A stretch of 46,496 nt of DNA from an uncultured Marinosulfonomonas sp. GTDB lineage: Bacteria > Pseudomonadota > Alphaproteobacteria > Rhodobacterales > Rhodobacteraceae. The DNA is taken from positions 1-46,496 of the forward strand of contig CAMZKY010000123.1 in the NCBI GenBank assembly GCA_947311455.1. The letters are read 5' to 3'. Below are positions 39,047 through 44,831 of this stretch, piece by piece (position 1 is the first letter of the stretch; each line of letters starts with the position of its first letter). Under the pieces are notes generated by a model. It had not been told where the DNA came from and did no database searches. It was given only the letters and a program-made list of their open reading frames with translations. A program made the position numbers and the translations under genes.

Positions 39047-40702
39047 TTAGCCCCGATCCTCGGGGCACATGGCAAGGCGGGCATTAGCAAAGGCGTCGTC
39101 CTCGATTGCGGCATCAATCACCGTAAGTCCACGTTTCTTGGCAAAGTTTTCGATGCTGGTTTCCACCTGATCGCGGAAGGACTCGGGCACCCGTTGTAAC
39201 CGCGCCAAAGATGCTGCGCGCCATTCGATACCACCTCGCTCACGAATGCTAGGTTTTCGTGTCGATTCCGCCATAAACGGCTCAATATGTTCCACGGATA
39301 CCACATTAGCCGCATCGCGTCGCGCCGATTTTTCGGCCCGAAGCTCGATATTTTCGCGCACCTGTTTATCTGTGATTCCATCCAGCATGGTGCGGGCATC
39401 TTCGGCCCATTTCAGCCGTTCAAATTGTGCCTGCGGGGCATCTCGATCACCGCCACCACCGGGCATCATTTTCGACATCACCTGTTCAACAAATTTCGTG
39501 GTGATAAAGGTGTGGCCTTCTTTTTGCGCCTGCCGGATTACCCCCGTACGCGCCATGCCGCGCACAAATTCAGGAGCGCGGTTGATCATTTCGCTGGCCT
39601 CGTCCGACCACATGATGGTTTCCTCGGCAACCACATCCGAAGGCGGATAATATTCAACCATCCCAACCCAAACGTGACACGGCACCATGCGCAACAGGTT
39701 TTCCGTATTGCCGCCAATATCCAGCCCGTCATCGGCATGCACACCGGTTTTACCAACCACCAACAAAGACGCGCCATGTTTTTCAACGTATTTCTTGATC
39801 GCCTGATAGGGTTTCCCGGCCAACAGTTCAGTGACGATTTCAACGCTCGCATCCTGTGCCACGGTTTGGGCAACGTTCAGGTGTGCCTGATAAATTTTTG
39901 CAATGCCGTCATCAATCAGTTCTTCGTGCAGTTGTTCTTGTTCCTTGAAACGAAACACCTTGCCCGCCTCTTCATCCAGCACTGTCGAAATCTTGTTGAA
40001 CGCCACATAGTGATAGTAGGGATCATATGCCGCCACCACATGCACAGGCACCTCCAGACGTTTGCCAATATCCAGCGCCGTCATCAAAGCGCCGAATGAT
40101 TTTGGCGATCCGTCCATACCCACAACAATCGGGCCGTCGCCAATATTCATCCGGCGGTCTTTGGCGACAAATACGTCCATATTGGTGCGGCGAACCACGC
40201 GTTCGCAAACCGTGCCGATGGTCGATCCTGCAACAGCCCCAAGACCAAGTGCGCCGATGAACAGTGCATCATGTTCGTTCCGGTTCATCGCGCTTATCAG
40301 GCAGGTATAATTCTTGCCCTCGGGCGACAAGCGTTTAAACGGCACATTTGCCGCCTTTGAAACTGTTTCGGCTGCATCGTGATAGCTGTCGGAGATCAGA
40401 CCCAAACCCATGCCAATCAGATCTTCGTGGACTTCGCGCTGATGCTCCATCTCGCTTTCCCGTTGATAGCGTTCCGGCAACCCTCCTTCCATCTGTTTAA
40501 AACGCCGATCATGCAGGCGCGCGGCGTAGGCATGAATGCCTGTGATTGTATCCGTACAAAGGCGGGTTGCCTGTTTCATTGCGTTATTGGCGTAATCGGA
40601 TTGATCCAGCGCCACCATAATACGCGCCATAGATACTGGGGCATCACCTGCAGCGCCTTTGGTGCCTTCGGTGCCTTCGTCTATTGCCAGATTTACAACC
40701 AT
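39047..40702 (-). CDS. Tandem universal-stress-protein domains with C-terminal PCP_red-like repeats
   Basis: 551 aa; two USP-like segments (RIMVALDQSDYANNAMKQA and PIVVGMDGSPKSFGALMTALDIGKRL), then MWSDEASEMINRAPEFVRGMARTGV, LKWAEDARTMLDGI, IEWRAASLARLQRVPESFRDQVETSIENFAKKRG. Confidence 0.8.
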   Translation of the reverse strand: MVVNLAIDEGTEGTKGAAGDAPVSMARIMVALDQSDYANNAMKQATRLCTDTITGIHAYAARLHDRRFKQMEGGLPERYQRESEMEHQREVHEDLIGMGLGLISDSYHDAAETVSKAANVPFKRLSPEGKNYTCLISAMNRNEHDALFIGALGLGAVAGSTIGTVCERVVRRTNMDVFVAKDRRMNIGDGPIVVGMDGSPKSFGALMTALDIGKRLEVPVHVVAAYDPYYHYVAFNKISTVLDEEAGKVFRFKEQEQLHEELIDDGIAKIYQAHLNVAQTVAQDASVEIVTELLAGKPYQAIKKYVEKHGASLLVVGKTGVHADDGLDIGGNTENLLRMVPCHVWVGMVEYYPPSDVVAEETIMWSDEASEMINRAPEFVRGMARTGVIRQAQKEGHTFITTKFVEQVMSKMMPGGGGDRDAPQAQFERLKWAEDARTMLDGITDKQVRENIELRAEKSARRDAANVVSVEHIEPFMAESTRKPSIRERGGIEWRAASLARLQRVPESFRDQVETSIENFAKKRGLTVIDAAIEDDAFANARLAMCPEDRG

Positions 40703-40740
40703 ATCATTTCTCCAGTTTTTGACCCCTGTTCAGGTCCGTG

Positions 40741-41589
40741 TTAAATGTCTTTTGCGCAGCGGAATCCGACAAACTCGGCATATGAATTCGTGTAGTCCCA
40801 CAAGCGATTGCTTGCGACGGTCATGTGCGGCCTCCCGTTCCAATTGTTACCTTTGATATAAGCACAAGGTTCGCCCGGCACCGATTCATCCAATGCGTCA
40901 GGGGCCGCGCAAAGCGCGGGCAAAACCCCGCCATTATCGGCCTTTAACTGCGCCAAAAGTTCCAGCATCTCGGGCGTGGCATTTCGTGTATCAACCACGC
41001 TGTCGCGGCATTGGCCTGCGCGGGCTACGCGCGAATCGGCCACCCATTCCGAAACATTGCCCGCCAAGCCGCGCACGCCGTATGGGCTGATATCTTGCAC
41101 AAAACCATTGATTGAAACCGGGGCAATACCGCTGATATTAGCACGGGTCAGATCGGGATCATTGCCCCATGGATAAATTTGCCCATCCACCCCGCGTGCG
41201 GCCTTTTCCCATTCGATTTCGGTTGGCAGACGTTTACCTGCCCATGCGCAATAGGCGATCGCATCATCGTATAAAACGCCGGTCACTGGCTGATTCGGTT
41301 GATTAAAGTATTCGTCATCGTAGAACGCCGAAGGTTCATGGCCTGTTTCAGAGACAAATTCACCGTAATTCGCGTTTGTAACCTCGAATTTGTCAATCAA
41401 AAACGCGTCTACATTATAGGGCATCGGGCCATATAATCCTGTGTAATAGACATAACCCAACACCGCAGGGCCAGCAGGCACCACGACCATGCCTTTTTGA
41501 CCCATCAGGGCAAGTGCTGAGTAAGCCCCTGCCCCTAATGTTATCACTGCGATAGCAGCAATTATTTTGGATTTCAGTTGAATAACCAA
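40741..41589 (-). CDS. SUMF1/FGE-fold protein, N-terminally membrane-anchored (NirV-like)
   Basis: 282 aa; FEVTNANYGEFV, DAIAYCAWAGKRLPTEIEWEKAARG, GNVSEWVADS, FVGFRCAKD; TTG start, N-terminal TM. Confidence 0.85.
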   Translation of the reverse strand: MVIQLKSKIIAAIAVITLGAGAYSALALMGQKGMVVVPAGPAVLGYVYYTGLYGPMPYNVDAFLIDKFEVTNANYGEFVSETGHEPSAFYDDEYFNQPNQPVTGVLYDDAIAYCAWAGKRLPTEIEWEKAARGVDGQIYPWGNDPDLTRANISGIAPVSINGFVQDISPYGVRGLAGNVSEWVADSRVARAGQCRDSVVDTRNATPEMLELLAQLKADNGGVLPALCAAPDALDESVPGEPCAYIKGNNWNGRPHMTVASNRLWDYTNSYAEFVGFRCAKDI

Positions 41590-41684
41590 TACCCCAATAA
41601 CAACGTCACTACCGCCACATTCACCAAAGCGCCCGCCAGAACAAACACATCAAACGTGTTGATTTTTTTCCATTTATTCATCAT
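41574..41684 (-). CDS. 36-aa single-TM microprotein (absent from ORF track)
   Basis: Manual translation MMNKWKKINTFDVFVLAGALVNVAVVTLLLGYWLFN; ribosome-site-like CGGAG upstream; overlaps the SUMF1-like start by 16 nt. Confidence 0.6.
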   Translation of the reverse strand: MMNKWKKINTFDVFVLAGALVNVAVVTLLLGYWLFN

Positions 41685-41708
41685 CGCGCGCTCCGGTTGT
41701 TTTTGGAT

Positions 41709-42449
41709 TTAGTAGGACAGTTCCATCGTTGCTTCGCCACCCGCATTAACAGTGACGGTTCCAACCTTTTTCTCGCCCAAGAAGCCGTGCCACATCATCA
41801 CATTATATTCGCCGGCGGGAATATCAGTGATCGAAAATGCACCGTTTTCATCAACAACAGAAAAATAAGGTGTTTTGGCAACGTAAACAAAGCTGTGCAT
41901 GAAATCATGCGCGTCGCATTCTACTTTCATACCGTTGCCGCGGCGCAGTTTAACCAGTTTAGTAACTGTATCGCCTGCGTTTGGTTGAGATACGTTCATC
42001 ACGGTGCGACGGGATTTGCCGATTTGTTCGTAGGTGTGGATGTTGTGCAGCGTGTGATCCGAATTCACCGCGGTAAGTTCACCTTTGTTGGCCATAACAC
42101 CCAAAGCCGGGGAAAATTCGCAGGCTTCTTGAGTCAAGGTCAGCGACATCAGTTCTTCGGGCATGGCTTTGCCTTCTTCGATGTCGGCAAGGAATACAAC
42201 CGCGTTCTTAAGTGTTCCGTTTTCATTGATTTGCACAAATGGCACTTCGCGTGATCCTTCGCCGCAAATTTCGGGATCTTTTGAAATGGTGTAGGTGCGC
42301 GTATCGGCCGTGGCGTCGCCTGCAGCGACGGTGCCAACAAAGCTGCCACCATTTGCAACATCAACCACTTTGTATCCTTTGGCGTTGGCGGTTGTGGCCA
42401 TACCCAGCATTGTCAACGCAATCGCGGTTTTGGTGATTAGGTTTTTCAT
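41709..42449 (-). CDS. Exported protein with possible cupredoxin-like domain and a C-terminal carboxypeptidase-regulatory-like domain
   Basis: Signal peptide MKNLITKTAIALTMLGMATTANA; HTLHNIHTY ... VECDAHDFMH possible type-1 Cu ligands; ISVVDENGAFSITDIPAGEYNVMMWH-type tail (FSVVDENGAFSITDIPAGEYNVMMWH). Confidence 0.7.
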   Translation of the reverse strand: MKNLITKTAIALTMLGMATTANAKGYKVVDVANGGSFVGTVAAGDATADTRTYTISKDPEICGEGSREVPFVQINENGTLKNAVVFLADIEEGKAMPEELMSLTLTQEACEFSPALGVMANKGELTAVNSDHTLHNIHTYEQIGKSRRTVMNVSQPNAGDTVTKLVKLRRGNGMKVECDAHDFMHSFVYVAKTPYFSVVDENGAFSITDIPAGEYNVMMWHGFLGEKKVGTVTVNAGGEATMELSY

Positions 42450-42478
42450 ATTTGTTTCCTTTGTTAATTAATCGTAGA

Positions 42479-44677
42479 TCAGGCTACATTTTGCAGCGCT
42501 GGTTCATTTTCAACGGTTTGAACCAGCTCGGACAAGGCATCGATTGCCACCAGCCAGCGGGTTTTTTGCGTCTCGTCCCCCAGCATCTTCAGCAAGCGTT
42601 TGTATCCGGCAACGGGGGCGTATTGCCCCAACAACTTGCCAATATCGCGCCGATAGGTGCCGTCATTTTCACTGGCAAACACCACCAGCGCATCGACAGC
42701 TGTGTCTCCGTACTGACGCGCCAGCGCGCGGGCAGCGGCAATGCCGACGCCCATGTAAGAATCGTTCAGGGCACCGATGATAGGATCGGAAACCTCGTTA
42801 CGTTGAGCGATGGCTTGAACGGCCTCAACGCGAACCAAGGGATCATCGTGGCTTAACAATTCAAGCAACTTTTCAGTCACATAATCGTCACTAATCTTGC
42901 CCAAAACACGCACGGCCAATACCCGTGTTTGGGAATCTTCGTCTCCAAAAAACCCTTTCAGATTTTCAAGGATATCAGATGAAAGCGTGTTTGTGGTTTC
43001 GCCGTGTTTGGCGAGCGAAAATAGAACCGCTTGGCGTGCTTCCTCATCAATATCAGCATTCATTGCCTCGACCAGCGCGGCAGTGACATCGGGTTTAACG
43101 ATGCTACCCAATAGGCGCGCTGCGAACCGCTGCACATCCAAATGCGGCGCGGCGGCCGTTTCCCATGATACTTTGCGCTTGGCAAATTTATGCACTTTAG
43201 TGCGTTCCAGCGCGGCTTGATCCTGTTCCGACAGAATAATTTCTTCTGGCTCGGCCACAGGTTCGGCAGGTTCATTCGCCATGATTGCATCAAGGGTTGA
43301 TTGCGGCTTGACGGGTTGTTTTTTCAAAGGCAGATCGGCGTCAATTTCCTCGTAGATCTCTTCCAGCTCGGCCGCCGATGGCTCCGGCGCCTCCTCAACG
43401 ATTTCAGGTTCAACTTCTTCCTCTTCGGGTGGAAGAACCAATTCACCTTTTAACGCTGACAACAGCGCATCGCTTGCAACGTTAGGCCATTCCGGATCGT
43501 TCGCAGCGATCTGCGCAAGGGATGTCATGCTGGACAGGCGTAATTCGCGGTCTTCGTCGCCTGCGGCCTCCATCAAAGCAGGCACACCCAGTGTTCCAGC
43601 GCGCTCAAATGCCTCGATCACGCCAACGCGAAAATCGCGAGGAATATCGGCATTGCCGATCACGTGGGTTAAGCCTTTGACGGCTTTAGGGCCTTTTAGC
43701 GCAATCACCGCCATTGCGGCCTCTTTGGCGGCTTTGGGCTCGCCTTTGATCGCCTTTTGAACGGCATCAATCAAATCTTTATCGTCAAATATTTCGGGCT
43801 TAGCCGAGATCACTTTGAAAACCTCGGCTCGCACGGCGTCGGATTGATCGCGGATCATATCCCACAGCAATGTCGGATTTTGCGCGCCAGCGTGTTTCAC
43901 CACGGCGGCGCGAACCGCTGCATCATCATCGCCAAACAGAGGAATCAGGTTTTCATCGGATGGATCAAGATTCAAAATCGCCAAAGCGCGGATCTCGGCA
44001 TTTTTATCGCCAATCAATCCCGCGCGCAACGCAGCCAGATCGGGATTGCCCGATTCGCCAACCGCCCGCACAATGCGACGGCACATGCGATCGTCGCCTT
44101 GACCATACAGTTCAATCACCGCCATCGCCCCGTCTGGCCCCATGTTGCACAAGGCGCGCAGGCCAGCTTCGGTTAGATCCTGATTTTCAGGGTCGGCCAT
44201 TGCGGTTACGATTTCAGGCACCGCATCAACATGCGCGAAAACCGCCAGCCCTTCCAGGGCCAGCATTTGCACGTCAACCCAATCATCCCAACCGGAGTTA
44301 AAGAATTCGTCTTCGTCCCATGCAATTTTATCTTCAGCACGAGAAATGACCAAGGCGCGCAGATACGGCACTACGGGATCAAATTTCATTGCAACCAACG
44401 CCTTGATCGCGGCCTTTTTTACGTCGGCATCTGGATCGCCCAGCAGGTTGTCCATCAGTTTTTGCGCGGTAGCAGGATCGTTGATTTGCAACAACGCATT
44501 CGCCGCATCGACGCGCACGTCAGGATCATCATCCAGCAACGCAGCAACCAGTGCTTCGGTCACATTTGGAAGGTTGAAATTACCCAAGGCCTGAGCGGCA
44601 GCACACCGGTGAACATCGGCGCCGTCTTTCAGCAGGGATACAAGTTTGTCACTAATTTCGGTTTTCATCGATTTCAC
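42479..44677 (-). CDS. HEAT-repeat protein, probably cytoplasmic, two repeat blocks separated by an acidic linker
   Basis: 732 aa; repeated (D)(A/V)R(V/A)xAAxAL patterns such as DDDPDVRVDAANALLQI and DPDADVKKAAIKALVAM; linker PPEEEEVEPEIVEEAPEPSAAELEEIYEEI; no signal peptide. Confidence 0.88.
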   Translation of the reverse strand: MKSMKTEISDKLVSLLKDGADVHRCAAAQALGNFNLPNVTEALVAALLDDDPDVRVDAANALLQINDPATAQKLMDNLLGDPDADVKKAAIKALVAMKFDPVVPYLRALVISRAEDKIAWDEDEFFNSGWDDWVDVQMLALEGLAVFAHVDAVPEIVTAMADPENQDLTEAGLRALCNMGPDGAMAVIELYGQGDDRMCRRIVRAVGESGNPDLAALRAGLIGDKNAEIRALAILNLDPSDENLIPLFGDDDAAVRAAVVKHAGAQNPTLLWDMIRDQSDAVRAEVFKVISAKPEIFDDKDLIDAVQKAIKGEPKAAKEAAMAVIALKGPKAVKGLTHVIGNADIPRDFRVGVIEAFERAGTLGVPALMEAAGDEDRELRLSSMTSLAQIAANDPEWPNVASDALLSALKGELVLPPEEEEVEPEIVEEAPEPSAAELEEIYEEIDADLPLKKQPVKPQSTLDAIMANEPAEPVAEPEEIILSEQDQAALERTKVHKFAKRKVSWETAAAPHLDVQRFAARLLGSIVKPDVTAALVEAMNADIDEEARQAVLFSLAKHGETTNTLSSDILENLKGFFGDEDSQTRVLAVRVLGKISDDYVTEKLLELLSHDDPLVRVEAVQAIAQRNEVSDPIIGALNDSYMGVGIAAARALARQYGDTAVDALVVFASENDGTYRRDIGKLLGQYAPVAGYKRLLKMLGDETQKTRWLVAIDALSELVQTVENEPALQNVA

Positions 44678-44728
44678 GCTCCTCGAAAACTCTTCAGGAT
44701 AGCGTAGGTCGATTCCGAAATTCGATCA

Positions 44729-44742
44729 TTGACGCACGTCAA
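44729..44742. promoter_or_regulatory. CRP/FNR-superfamily-like dyad TTGAC-GCAC-GTCAA
   Basis: Perfect inverted repeat TTGACgcacGTCAA; centre about 59 nt upstream of the HEAT-repeat ORF start. Confidence 0.5.
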
Positions 44743-44750
44743 CAATAGGT

Positions 44751-44782
44751 TTGACGGCCCGCGCAATCGCATGGGCCGTCAA
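44751..44782. repeat. Perfect 10-bp stem hairpin TTGACGGCCC / GGGCCGTCAA
   Basis: Arms 44751-44760 and 44773-44782, 12-nt loop. Confidence 0.7.
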
Positions 44783-44795
44783 TTTGTCACAGGAG

Positions 44796-44824
44796 GTCAG
44801 GGCAGCCCTAAAGGTTGCCCTGAC
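44796..44824 (-). terminator. Hairpin just 3' of the molybdoenzyme gene (possible terminator or mRNA 3'-end stabiliser)
   Basis: Arms GTCAGGGCA 44796-44804 and TGCCCTGAC 44816-44824, perfect 9-bp stem; no clear T tract on the minus strand. Confidence 0.45.
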
Positions 44825-44831
44825 TATTTTG

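Noticed and set aside
39287-40099. 270-aa plus-strand ORF opposite the USP gene
   Set aside because: Antisense shadow of a well-supported CDS; His/Phe-rich composition typical of reverse-frame translation.
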